Source: Haloarcula sp. H-GB4
GTDB lineage: Archaea > Halobacteriota > Halobacteria > Halobacteriales > Haloarculaceae
Assembly (NCBI RefSeq): GCF_030848575.1
Contig: NZ_JAVDDX010000004.1
Coordinates: forward strand, 217,321-281,320
Direction of reading: 5' to 3'
Length of the DNA: 64,000 nucleotides
The position numbers and the translations under genes were made by a program. The notes beneath the pieces were generated by a model. That model was not told the DNA's origin. It saw only the letters and a program-made list of their open reading frames with translations, and ran no database searches. Below are positions 26,750 to 35,422 of this stretch, piece by piece. How positions within the stretch are numbered: the stretch's first letter is position 1; each line of letters opens with the position of its first letter.

Positions 26750-27511
26750 ATGCGCGTTGAAGACGGCGCTGTTCGACGGATCGTATTCGATCGTCCTGAC
26801 GTGAAAAACGCGATGACCGGGGCGGTCGCAACTGAATTAGCCGATGCGCTCGACGACCTCAACCCGGCGACACACGATGCTGTAGTCCTGACCGGCGACG
26901 GTGATGCGTTCAGTGCCGGCGGGGATATCGAGGCGATGAGTGAGCGTGAGGAGACCACAACCGAGGCCTACGAGCGAGTCCAGACAACGCTGGGCCGGGT
27001 GGCCAGCAATGTCCTCTCAGCCCCGGTGCCTGTCGTCGCAAAGGTCAACGGCGATGCAGTCGGTGCCGGGCTGTCGCTGGTGGCTGTTGCCGATTTCGCG
27101 TACGCCGCCAGATCCGCGCGGTTCGGCGCATCGTTCATCAGCGTCGGGCTCGTGCCGGACATGGGCGCAACCGCCATCCTCCCCCGTCTCATCGGGCTCA
27201 GGAAAACGAAAGAGCTTGCGTTCACCGGGAAGCTGATCGATGCCGAGAGCGCCGCTGAAATGGATCTGATCAACGAGGCTGTCGACCCGGCCGAACTCGA
27301 TGCACGGACAACTGACCTGCTCGAAACGCTTCGGGCACAGCCGACGGAGAACCTCGGGCTGGCGAAGGAAGCGATCCACGACAACATTGGCCAGCCCCTA
27401 GAAACCGGGCTACGTCGAGAAGCACGCATCCAGTCACTGGCCTACGATACGCCAGCACATTCGCGTGGTGTCGAGGCGTTTCTTGATGGACGGACCCCGG
27501 ATTTCGACTAG
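26750..27511 (+). CDS. Enoyl-CoA hydratase/isomerase (crotonase family), PaaG/PaaF-like
   Basis: This 253-residue crotonase has FSAGGDIEAMSE (oxyanion hole) near residue 54, NGDAVGAGLSLVAVADFAYA near 99 and GLVPDMGATAILPRLIG near 130. The pattern Gly-Asp rather than paired glutamates at the second acid position suits an isomerase such as PaaG, which forms oxepin-CoA and moves double bonds. It follows the HTH_10 regulator on the same strand and is convergent with the amidohydrolase gene, whose end it overlaps by 4 bases. Confidence 0.85.
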   Translation: MRVEDGAVRRIVFDRPDVKNAMTGAVATELADALDDLNPATHDAVVLTGDGDAFSAGGDIEAMSEREETTTEAYERVQTTLGRVASNVLSAPVPVVAKVNGDAVGAGLSLVAVADFAYAARSARFGASFISVGLVPDMGATAILPRLIGLRKTKELAFTGKLIDAESAAEMDLINEAVDPAELDARTTDLLETLRAQPTENLGLAKEAIHDNIGQPLETGLRREARIQSLAYDTPAHSRGVEAFLDGRTPDFD

Positions 27512-28383
27512 CGGTCGAAAAACTCCTGCGCGTTTTCGAACAGAATCTTCCGCTGGACATCCGTATCAAAGTCAGTGTCGCGAGCGAACGATTCGAGCCA
27601 CGTTTCGGGGTCAATCATCGGATAATCGGTGCCGAACATCACCTTGTCTTTGAGGACTGTCCCGGCATAATGGAGTACCTGATCGTCGATATACTTCGGC
27701 ACCCAGCCGGAGAGGTCCATGTACACGTTGCCCTTCTGCTGGCAGATGGCCAACTGCTCTTTCTCCCATGGGAAGGCGGGGTGGGCGATGAGAATGTCGA
27801 GGTCCGGATGTGCAGCAGCCACGTCGTCGATTAGCATCGGGTTGCCGTACTTGATTTTCAGGCCGCGGCCGCCAGCGCTGCAGGCCCCCAGTGTCGAGTT
27901 CCCGCCGTGGAAGACAACGGGGACGCCGAGGTCTTCGATGGTACTCCACAGATGGTCGTGGCGTTCGTCCGAGGGGTCAAAGCCCTGTGCGATTTGCTGG
28001 AACTTGAACCCCGAAAGGTCCAGATCCTCGACGCACCGGATCGCCTCCTGCACGCAGTCGTCTTTCAGTGGGTCGACGCTCCCGAACCCGACGAAGAAGT
28101 CGGAATACTCGTCCCGAACCTCGGCGACGTAGTCGTTCGGGACGGGTGGGTTCCCGGTGTTCGTCTCCGCATCCCAGCCAAGCAGGACAGCGCCACCGAC
28201 GCCCGACTCGTGGTACTCCGCGAGCATTTCCTCGTAGTCCCACGTCTCCAAGTCAGTGCCGAACCGGTCGGCGGCGTCCTGCATCATTTCGCCGCCGGCG
28301 TCGTGGAGGAACTCACTGGTCGGTTGGTGCGCGTGCGTGTCGAACAGTTGCCTGTCGTCGACACCAGGGAGGTCGGTTGTCAC
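27508..28383 (-). CDS. Amidohydrolase 2 family metal-dependent hydrolase
   Basis: This 291-residue TIM-barrel protein begins with FDTHAHQPT (metal-binding HxH near residue 16), has VVFHGGNSTLGACS near 155 (His), DILIAHPAFPW near 200 (His) and MFGTDYPMIDPETW near 250 (Asp), the complete set for PF04909. The family includes decarboxylases and hydrolases of aromatic and CoA-pathway intermediates, such as ACMSD and 4-oxalomesaconate hydratase. A TATA-like element (GGATTTTTATG) about 27 bases upstream supports the start. The substrate cannot be named from the sequence. Confidence 0.82.
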   Translation of the reverse strand: MTTDLPGVDDRQLFDTHAHQPTSEFLHDAGGEMMQDAADRFGTDLETWDYEEMLAEYHESGVGGAVLLGWDAETNTGNPPVPNDYVAEVRDEYSDFFVGFGSVDPLKDDCVQEAIRCVEDLDLSGFKFQQIAQGFDPSDERHDHLWSTIEDLGVPVVFHGGNSTLGACSAGGRGLKIKYGNPMLIDDVAAAHPDLDILIAHPAFPWEKEQLAICQQKGNVYMDLSGWVPKYIDDQVLHYAGTVLKDKVMFGTDYPMIDPETWLESFARDTDFDTDVQRKILFENAQEFFDR

Positions 28384-28597
28384 AGAGAGAGATTTTACCC
28401 AGTGTCATAAAAATCCATGCTGTTTGTGCCGTGCAGCAGACCCGCCAGAGTGGATGGAATCGTGATACAAATAGCTGATTCGAGAAGAGTCAGTGCTGAC
28501 TGCGACAGGCGAACGGGTCGGCAGATGCACGGTCACTCGGGGAGTAGCCGGGCATCGATCCCCTACCATCTTACTGCTGGGGGGTGAAGGCACGGCT

Positions 28598-29431
28598 ATG
28601 GTTCGTCGCAGTGTTCTGTTTGCACCGGGTGACAATGCGGAGTTGATGCGGAAAGCGGCCGATGGCGACGCTGATGTCGTCGTCTTTGACCTCGAGGATG
28701 CGGTTGCACCGACGGATAAAGAGCGGGCGCGTGAATCAGTTCAGTCGGTACTCTCGACTGTCAGTTCGGACAGCCACATCTGCGTTCGTATCAACCCAGT
28801 AGGAGTAAGTGCCACAGCCGACCTCGCTGCGATACTGACAGACGCCGGTCCCGACAGTGTGATGCTCCCGAAGGCCAGTTCCGCTGACGACATCTCAGCA
28901 TTAGGGCGGCTCCTCGATGAATACAGTGCGGATCTCCCGGTGCTTGCGCTGGTCGAATCAGCCGCTGGCGTCCTCAACGCGGCTGAGATTGCAGCCGCTG
29001 ATTCCACCGATGCGCTCCTCTTTGGGGCCGAGGACCTCGCGGCCGACATCGGTGCCAGTCGGACCAGCGAGGGGCGGGAGGTACTCTATGCACGCCAGCG
29101 GGTCGTCGTTGCGGCCAGCGCCGCGGAAATCGACACAATCGACACGATCTACCCCGACTACGGCGATCTGGACGGCCTCCGCGAGGCGACTGAGTTCGCT
29201 GCCCAACTCGGGTACGACGGGAAGATGGCGATCCACCCGGATCAGGTCGCGGTCATCAACGACGCATTTACGCCCAGTGACGAGGACATCGCATGGGCCG
29301 AACGCGTCGTCACGGCCGATGAGGAGACGGACGCCGGGGTTTTCGAGGTCGACGGAGAAATGATCGACGCACCGCTCATCGCACAGGCGAAGCGTGTCCT
29401 CAACCGCGCTCGCGAGGCCGGTCAGCGGTAG
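28598..29431 (+). CDS. HpcH/HpaI-CitE family CoA-ester lyase
   Basis: The ATG at 28598 (277 residues, MVRRSVLFAPGDN) is preceded by a purine-rich ribosome-binding sequence GGGGTGAAGG and aligns with CitE-type proteins. Visible motifs: VVFDLEDAVAP near residue 30, CVRINPVG near 65, MLPKASSADD near 91, ALVESAAGVLNAAEIA near 121 and LLFGAEDLAADIG near 146, plus KMAIHPDQV near 212. These enzymes cleave malyl-CoA, methylmalyl-CoA, citramalyl-CoA or HMG-CoA-like esters with magnesium. With a MaoC protein and a carboxylase nearby, a methylmalyl- or citramalyl-CoA lyase is plausible. Confidence 0.85.
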   Translation: MVRRSVLFAPGDNAELMRKAADGDADVVVFDLEDAVAPTDKERARESVQSVLSTVSSDSHICVRINPVGVSATADLAAILTDAGPDSVMLPKASSADDISALGRLLDEYSADLPVLALVESAAGVLNAAEIAAADSTDALLFGAEDLAADIGASRTSEGREVLYARQRVVVAASAAEIDTIDTIYPDYGDLDGLREATEFAAQLGYDGKMAIHPDQVAVINDAFTPSDEDIAWAERVVTADEETDAGVFEVDGEMIDAPLIAQAKRVLNRAREAGQR

Positions 29432-29473
29432 CCAACGGCAACACCTATCCGAGACCTGCCAGTGCTGTCGTGT

Positions 29474-30196
29474 ATGAAAGACGTCGTCCGGCAGAACTTC
29501 GATGCCAGCGTCGACGCCTACGCGACCTACGAGCGGCGGACCAATCGGTTCACCTCGCTCGCTCGTCTGCTCGCCGCTGAGATGAACGCTCGTACTGACA
29601 GCGGACTCGGGACAGTGCTCGATGCGGGCGCAGGCACAGGTGTGAGCACGCGCGTATTCGCCGAGACGGCGGCGGATACTATTGCGCTCGACATCAGCCG
29701 CGAGATGCTGAGCGAAATCGCTTCCACTGCCCGACTGCAAGCTGATTTCGACCACCTGCCGCTCTGTGACCAGTCAGTCGACGGGGTGGCATTTACCGCT
29801 TCGCTCTTTCTGGTCCCTGAGCCAGCGGCCGCAGTACGGGAAGCCGCCAGAGTGCTCCGGTCTGGTGGAGTGGTCGGGGCCGTCGCACCGCTTGGCTGGT
29901 TCCGTCCTGACGGCACGGACGTGTTCGAACAGTTCGAGCGCGAGTCACGCTCCCCGGCCGAGACATCGGCTCTCCAAGACGCTCTCGCGGGTGAGTTCTC
30001 GACGACGACAGGAACGTGGCGGTTTTCGACGACTGCCGAAGATATCCGGCTGTTTCACGCGATTCCCGCGATGGCCGCACGGCTCTATCCAAAACTCGAC
30101 ACCGAAGAACGGGTTCTGCGAGCCCGTGAACTCCTCAGCTCTCTCGATGGCACGTTCGAGCAACGATGGCGGTGGGTCATCGGTGTCCCAGAATAG
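29474..30196 (+). CDS. Class I SAM-dependent methyltransferase
   Basis: From the ATG at 29474 the protein has 240 residues. Motif I LDAGAGTGVSTRVFAE near residue 54 and ALDISREMLSEI near 75 define the SAM-binding Rossmann fold; LPLCDQSVDGVAFTASL follows. The start VVRQNFDASVDAYATYERR resembles BioC/UbiE-type methyltransferases. It follows the lyase on the same strand with about 40 bases between. The acceptor is unknown; no biotin synthesis genes are seen in this window, although a biotin-dependent carboxylase lies just downstream. Confidence 0.82.
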   Translation: MKDVVRQNFDASVDAYATYERRTNRFTSLARLLAAEMNARTDSGLGTVLDAGAGTGVSTRVFAETAADTIALDISREMLSEIASTARLQADFDHLPLCDQSVDGVAFTASLFLVPEPAAAVREAARVLRSGGVVGAVAPLGWFRPDGTDVFEQFERESRSPAETSALQDALAGEFSTTTGTWRFSTTAEDIRLFHAIPAMAARLYPKLDTEERVLRARELLSSLDGTFEQRWRWVIGVPE

Positions 30197-30237
30197 GTGA
30201 ATGGGATCTGGGCTTCGTCCGTTAAGCGGCCCCGGCG

Positions 30238-30702
30238 TCACTCGGCGTGGTCACGTCGCAGTGACAGCACGGTGCGGTCGAACTCACAGACGAGGACATC
30301 GTCCGAATCTGTGAGTTTGAACACCTCGACGTGCATCGTGACGATGCCACGGTCACCGTCGCTGGTCTCGCGTTTGTCGGTCACAGTCGACTGCACGCGG
30401 ATCGTGTCGCCGTGGAACACCGGGTTCGGATGCTCGACGCTGTCGTAGGAGAGGTTCGCGACGATAGTGCCATCGGTCGTCTCGGGGATGGTCAGTCCGA
30501 CAGCTAAACTCATCGTGTAGAGCCCGTTGACCAGTCGCTCGCCGAACTCCGTCTCGGCCGCGAACTCGGCGTCCAGATGCAACGGTTGCTGGTTCATCGT
30601 CATATCGCAGAACTGCTGATTGTCGCGCTCGCTGATCGTGCGGCGCTTCTCGTGTTCGATGGTCTCGCCGACCTCGAACTCTTCGTAGTATAGTCCTGAC
30701 AT
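30238..30702 (-). CDS. MaoC family hydratase
   Basis: This 154-residue hotdog protein begins YYEEFEVGETIEHEKRRTI and has MTMNQQPLHLDAEFAAETEFG near residue 34 with the His of the active loop, then RLVNGLYTMSLAVG. The Asp usual in the DxxxxH motif is replaced by Met-Asn in this alignment, so the active site is altered. It ends the minus-strand operon synthetase - acyl-CoA dehydrogenase - biotin carboxylase - carboxyltransferase and is 3 bases after the latter. It probably hydrates the enoyl-CoA made by the operon's dehydrogenase, or binds it. Confidence 0.8.
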   Translation of the reverse strand: MSGLYYEEFEVGETIEHEKRRTISERDNQQFCDMTMNQQPLHLDAEFAAETEFGERLVNGLYTMSLAVGLTIPETTDGTIVANLSYDSVEHPNPVFHGDTIRVQSTVTDKRETSDGDRGIVTMHVEVFKLTDSDDVLVCEFDRTVLSLRRDHAE

Positions 30703-30705
30703 AGC

Positions 30706-32424
30706 TCAGAGGATGGTTCCGTGTTTCTTGTCCGGGAGGTCTTTCTCGACGGTTTCGTAGAACGCGAACCGGTTCACCAGTTCCGTTCTGAGGTCGCTTG
30801 GCGGGACAATGTCGTCAACGACAACTTCGCTGGCCATTCGATGAATGTCGATATCCTCGCGGTAGGCTTCGCGGAGTTCCTGCTCTTTTTGCTGTCGTTC
30901 GTCCTCGTCATCGATCTCGGAGAGCTTCCGGGCGTAGACGGCGTTGATAGCCGCTTCGGGACCCATGATTGCGATTTCCCCGCTCGGAAGGCCGATCGTC
31001 GACTCGGGGTCGTACGCGGGACCGGACATCGCGTAAATACCCGCGCCGTAGGCTTTCCTGACAACGACGGACTGCTTGGGCACTGTCGCCGAAGACGTGG
31101 CGTAGATCATCTTTTTGCCCTGTTCGAGGATACCCTCCTTCTCGACACCTGAGCCAGCCATGAACCCCGGCGTATCACAGAGGTACAGCAGCGGGATGTT
31201 GTAGGCGTCACAGGTCCAGATGAACTGGGCGGCTTTCTCCGCCGCGTCCGGGAAGATGGCCCCCGCGCGCTGGGCTGGCTGGTTGGCGATGACCCCGACC
31301 GGACGGCCGTCTATCCGGGCAAACGACGTGATGATCTCCTTGCCGTACTCGGGCCGGAGTTCGAGCGTCGATCCGGCATCGACGACCCGCTCGATCACGT
31401 CGAACATGTCATAGCCCTTGTTAGGCTTTTCTGGCACAACGGAATCGATACCCTCCGGCGAACGCTTCGGGGCCATCCCGCTGGTCTGTGGTGGGTCCTC
31501 GTCAGCGTTGTCGGGCAGATAGCCGATGAGTTTCGCGACGAGTTCGCGGGCGTGTTCCTCGTCGTCAGCGATGAGGTCCGCACTCCCGGAGTGCTGTGCG
31601 TGCACGTCAGGGCCGCCGAGCTCTTCGAGGCTGATCTCTTCGCCCGTGACCATTTCGACCATCCGGGGGCTGGCGATCGCCATGGCACTCATATCCCGGA
31701 CCATAACGGTGAAATCCGCGAAAACTGGCGTGTAGGCCGCGCCGGCGATACAGGGACCGTACAGCACACAGATCTGTGGGACTCGCCCAGAGAGCATCGA
31801 GTGGTTGTAGTAGAACTTCCCGATCCCTTCGCGGTTGGCGAAAAAGCCCGTCTGCTGGTCGATACGGCCGCCCGAGGAGTCCATCAGATACAGCACCGGT
31901 CGCCCGGTTTTCAGTGCCCGCTGTTGCATCCGGAGGAACTTCTCGACACCCTTTGCGGCCATGCTGCCGCGTTTGACCGTGTAATCGTTGGCCATGAAAT
32001 GCAGGTCACGGCCCTCGAACTCCGCGGCCCCCGTGATGAGCCCGTCTGCCGGAAGCTGGTCGTCAGCGTCGAACTCCGCAAATTTCCCGTCCTCGAACAG
32101 GAAATCGTCACCGAACCACAGGTCGATACGGTCCCGGACAAACAGCTTGCCCTCCTCAGGCAACTGCTCTTTGTACTTTTCCGGCCCGCCTTCGAGGATC
32201 TCTTCAATCTCCTCGCGCAGGGTCTCTTCGCGTTCAGTCGGGCCGAGGTCGTCGTCGATCGGTTCCGTGGATTCGTCCCGTCGATCGCCGTCGTACGTGG
32301 CACTGCTGACTGCTTCGCCGCTGTCGATGACGAGAGTAATGTCGTCCTCGAAGTGTGTCGCCAGTGCCTCGGCAATGGCCTGTGCTTCCGATTCGGTCGC
32401 GTCGTCTGAAATTCTGACTTGCAT
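30706..32424 (-). CDS. Acyl-CoA carboxylase carboxyltransferase subunit with N-terminal extension
   Basis: This 572-residue subunit has the N and C crotonase-like carboxyltransferase halves: LYLMDSSGGRIDQQTG and VLYGPCIAGAAYTPVFAD in the first, IANQPAQRAGAIFPDAAEKAA and LCDTPGFMAGSGVEKEG in the second. Residues 1-60 are an extra acidic domain (TESEAQAIAEALATHF near 10-25) reminiscent of small epsilon/PccX-type subunits of other acyl-CoA carboxylases. It moves the carboxyl group from biotin to a CoA ester. Propionyl-CoA, methylcrotonyl-CoA or a related branched ester are all possible, and its motifs lean toward the methylcrotonyl/geranyl group. Coupled to the biotin carboxylase gene. Confidence 0.88.
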   Translation of the reverse strand: MQVRISDDATESEAQAIAEALATHFEDDITLVIDSGEAVSSATYDGDRRDESTEPIDDDLGPTEREETLREEIEEILEGGPEKYKEQLPEEGKLFVRDRIDLWFGDDFLFEDGKFAEFDADDQLPADGLITGAAEFEGRDLHFMANDYTVKRGSMAAKGVEKFLRMQQRALKTGRPVLYLMDSSGGRIDQQTGFFANREGIGKFYYNHSMLSGRVPQICVLYGPCIAGAAYTPVFADFTVMVRDMSAMAIASPRMVEMVTGEEISLEELGGPDVHAQHSGSADLIADDEEHARELVAKLIGYLPDNADEDPPQTSGMAPKRSPEGIDSVVPEKPNKGYDMFDVIERVVDAGSTLELRPEYGKEIITSFARIDGRPVGVIANQPAQRAGAIFPDAAEKAAQFIWTCDAYNIPLLYLCDTPGFMAGSGVEKEGILEQGKKMIYATSSATVPKQSVVVRKAYGAGIYAMSGPAYDPESTIGLPSGEIAIMGPEAAINAVYARKLSEIDDEDERQQKEQELREAYREDIDIHRMASEVVVDDIVPPSDLRTELVNRFAFYETVEKDLPDKKHGTIL

Positions 32425-32426
32425 AC

Positions 32427-34211
32427 TTACTCCTCCAGTACAACCAGGGTGTCACCCATGTCTACGGAGTCGCCCTCCGCAATCGGGACGGACGCGACAG
32501 TGCCGCCCGTGGATGCCACCACGTCGTTTTCCATTTTCATCGCCTCCAGCACGCAGACGACATCGCCCGCAGCGATATTGTCACCGGGCGCGACTTCGGT
32601 CGAGAGAATGGTTCCCTGCATCTCAGCCGTAATTGCACCCGACGTGGTCACGTCCACCGTGCCGCCACCGGATGAGTTGCCGCCCGAAGCGTTACTGCCG
32701 GAGCCGCCACTGGCGTTGCCATCACGGGATACGCGGGGTAGGCCGTCCGTAACGACCACATCGAAGCGCTTCCCATCGACTTCGACAGCAATTTCATCCG
32801 TCGCCGCCGACGAGCCGTCGCTGCCGACCTCGTCGGTCCCCCATCGTGCAACAGCCTCGTCAAGGGCCTCGTCGGCGAGTTCCTGATCGAGGTATTTTGT
32901 CGTGTGCGTTCCGGCGCGGAAGGTGTCGTCATCAAGCATCAACAGATGGAACGGGATGGTCGTATGGACCCCCTCGACAGTGAAATGGTCGAGCGCACGC
33001 CTCGACCGGTCCAGACAGTGCTCCCGGTCCTCACCGGCGACGATGAGCTTCGCGATCATCGAATCGTAGTCGCCCCCGATATCGTCGCCCTGGGAGACTG
33101 CGTGGTCGAGCCGGACACCGATACTGCTTGGCGGCGCGTACGTCGTCAGCGGTCCCGGCGTCGGCGCGAAGTCCTCCGCCGGGTTCTCCGCGTTGATCCG
33201 GTACTCGACGGCGTGCCCGTCTATCGACACGTCGTCCTGTGTGAAGGCCAGTTGCTCGCCCGCGGCGACCCGGAGCTGCCAGCGAACGATGTCGATCCCC
33301 GTCACTGCTTCGGTGACGGTGTGTTCGACCTGGATTCGGGTGTTCACCTCCATGAAATAGAACTCCCCGTCTTCGACGAGAAACTCTACGGTGCCGGCGT
33401 TCGTGTACCCGGCTTCACTGACACCGCGTCTGGCGGCCTCCCCGATCTCCGTACGTAGTTCGGCATCGAGCGCCGGACTCGGGGCTTCCTCGATGACCTT
33501 CTGGTGGCGACGTTGCAGCGAGCAGTCGCGCTCGCCGAGGTGACGGACGTTGCCGTGTTCGTCCGCAAGCACCTGCACCTCGACGTGTTTTGGGGCTTCG
33601 AGGTACTTTTCGACGTACACCGAGTCATTGCCGAAATAGGCTTCACCCTCGCGTTTTGCGCTTTTGAGCGCCTCCGCAACCTCGGCCTCGCTCCGGACGA
33701 TCTTCATGCCGCGACCGCCACCGCCGCCCTCGGCCTTTATCGCGATGGGGTAGCCGTACTCTGCGCCCAATTCCCGTACTTCATCCGGCTCGTCGACCAG
33801 ATCCGTCGTGCCAGGGACGACCGGGACGCCAGCCTCCTTCATCACTGTCCGGGCTTTCGTCTTTTCACCCAGCGTCTCCATCGCGTCGCTTGGCGGGCCG
33901 ACCCACGTGATTCCGTCGGTATCCTCAACGCGGGTAGCGAACTCGGCGTTTTCCGCGAGGAAGCCGTACCCCGGATGAATTGCGTCGGCCCCGGCTCGCT
34001 CAGCGACATCGAGGATAGCGGTCTGGTCGAGATACGACTCGCTTGCAGGTGCCGGGCCGACGTTGTATGCGTCGTCGGCGTACTCAACGTGGCCGGCGTT
34101 GCGGTCGGCGTCGCTGTAGACGGCGACTGTTTCGATACCCAGCTCTTCACACGCAGCCATCACACGAACCGCGATTTCGCCGCGGTTTGCGACAAGGACT
34201 TTCTCGAACAT
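32427..34211 (-). CDS. Biotin carboxylase with biotin carboxyl carrier domain
   Basis: This 594-residue subunit carries the biotin carboxylase domain ([27 protein letters not shown] near residue 92; ATP-grasp loop [10 protein letters not shown] near 163; [16 protein letters not shown] near 208; [16 protein letters not shown] near 286), then a Gly/Ser/Asn-rich linker near 485-505, and a C-terminal biotinyl domain with EAMKMEND whose Lys559 is the biotin site. It forms a two-subunit acyl-CoA carboxylase with the product of the next gene, which starts 2 bases downstream. It overlaps the dehydrogenase gene by 1 base. Confidence 0.93.
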   Translation of the reverse strand: MFEKVLVANRGEIAVRVMAACEELGIETVAVYSDADRNAGHVEYADDAYNVGPAPASESYLDQTAILDVAERAGADAIHPGYGFLAENAEFATRVEDTDGITWVGPPSDAMETLGEKTKARTVMKEAGVPVVPGTTDLVDEPDEVRELGAEYGYPIAIKAEGGGGGRGMKIVRSEAEVAEALKSAKREGEAYFGNDSVYVEKYLEAPKHVEVQVLADEHGNVRHLGERDCSLQRRHQKVIEEAPSPALDAELRTEIGEAARRGVSEAGYTNAGTVEFLVEDGEFYFMEVNTRIQVEHTVTEAVTGIDIVRWQLRVAAGEQLAFTQDDVSIDGHAVEYRINAENPAEDFAPTPGPLTTYAPPSSIGVRLDHAVSQGDDIGGDYDSMIAKLIVAGEDREHCLDRSRRALDHFTVEGVHTTIPFHLLMLDDDTFRAGTHTTKYLDQELADEALDEAVARWGTDEVGSDGSSAATDEIAVEVDGKRFDVVVTDGLPRVSRDGNASGGSGSNASGGNSSGGGTVDVTTSGAITAEMQGTILSTEVAPGDNIAAGDVVCVLEAMKMENDVVASTGGTVASVPIAEGDSVDMGDTLVVLEE

Positions 34212-35377
34212 TAGTAGGATCTGGGGAAGCCGAGGTGCTGCCCGATATGGTTGTACGCCATCTGCTGGGAAACCGGGGCCAGCCGTGTCAGGTTGATTTC
34301 ACGCCACCAGCGCTCAACGTCGTACTCCTTCGCGTAGCCCCAGCCGCCGAACGCCTGCATCGATTGTTTGACTGCTTCGATACCAGCACTGACGGCCGTC
34401 GCCTTCGCGACGTTTGTCTCGTATCCGCACTCCTCGCCCTGATCATAGAGCCAGGACGCCTTCTCACGCATGAGTGCCGCTGTTTCCATGCGGGCGTACG
34501 CCTTGGTGATCGGGAACGAGACCGCCTGATGGCTCCCGACGGGCGCGCCAAACACCTCCCGGTCGCTAGCGTACTCGATAGCAGTGTCGGCGGCTAGTTT
34601 GCCGATACCGGTCCCGGCGGCCGCAAAGCCTATTCGTTCCGGGTTCAGCATATCGACCAGAGTCCACCAGCCATCGTCTTCCTCGCCTAGCAGGTTCTCC
34701 TCGGGAACCCGAACGTCCTCGATGAAGACCTCACAGGACTTCGAATAGTTGATGCCGTGTTTGGGAATTGGTGATACGTCGATGCCGGGGTCGTCCATAT
34801 CAATGATAAACAGACTTATGCCGTCAGTCCCGCGCTCAACCTCGTCACGTGGGGTCGTGCGCGTGACGAGGATCATATTGTCGGCCCGGTCCGCGAAGGT
34901 AATCCAGGCCTTGTTCCCGTTCAGCACGTACTCGTCGCCGTCTTTCTCGGCTCGGGTGGCGACATTCAGCGTGTTTGTCCCGGCTTCGGGCTCTGTGATG
35001 CCAATAGAGAAGTTTCGCTTGCCGTTGGCGATGTCCGGCAGGTAGGTTTGTTTCTGCGCTTCTGTTCCGCTCTCCTTGATACCGGCAGCGGCCATACCAG
35101 CGGTGAGCACCAGATACCAGGTGCCCGCCATGCCACAGCCCTCGGCACAGAGCGTCTCCATGACCAGCCCCATCTCCTGGATTCCCATCCCGGCCCCTTC
35201 GTACTCCGGCGGGACCAACAGGCCGTGGAAGCCGGCCGCGGCCAGTTCGTCCCAGAATTCCTCTCCGAACTCGCCTGCCTCCTCTTTCTCGCGCCAGTAC
35301 TCCGGTCCGTACTCGGCCGCCACGTCCGCTGCGGTCGACCGAATCATCGAACGCTCCTCTGTATCTTCGAAATTCAT
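34211..35377 (-). CDS. Acyl-CoA dehydrogenase
   Basis: This 388-residue flavoprotein has [38 protein letters not shown] near residues 123-160, [16 protein letters not shown] near 272 and [20 protein letters not shown] near 349. The usual catalytic YEGT motif near the C-terminus is absent ([10 protein letters not shown] instead), while Glu247 in [12 protein letters not shown] occupies the helix position used by isovaleryl-CoA and long-chain dehydrogenases. This favours a branched or long substrate. It lies between the synthetase and the carboxylase genes, suggesting acid - CoA ester - enoyl-CoA - carboxylated ester. Confidence 0.9.
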   Translation of the reverse strand: MNFEDTEERSMIRSTAADVAAEYGPEYWREKEEAGEFGEEFWDELAAAGFHGLLVPPEYEGAGMGIQEMGLVMETLCAEGCGMAGTWYLVLTAGMAAAGIKESGTEAQKQTYLPDIANGKRNFSIGITEPEAGTNTLNVATRAEKDGDEYVLNGNKAWITFADRADNMILVTRTTPRDEVERGTDGISLFIIDMDDPGIDVSPIPKHGINYSKSCEVFIEDVRVPEENLLGEEDDGWWTLVDMLNPERIGFAAAGTGIGKLAADTAIEYASDREVFGAPVGSHQAVSFPITKAYARMETAALMREKASWLYDQGEECGYETNVAKATAVSAGIEAVKQSMQAFGGWGYAKEYDVERWWREINLTRLAPVSQQMAYNHIGQHLGFPRSY

Positions 35378-35422
35378 TGGTGTTGTGTATGTGTTTGCAC
35401 TCGTGGTGCTTGATATCTTATG

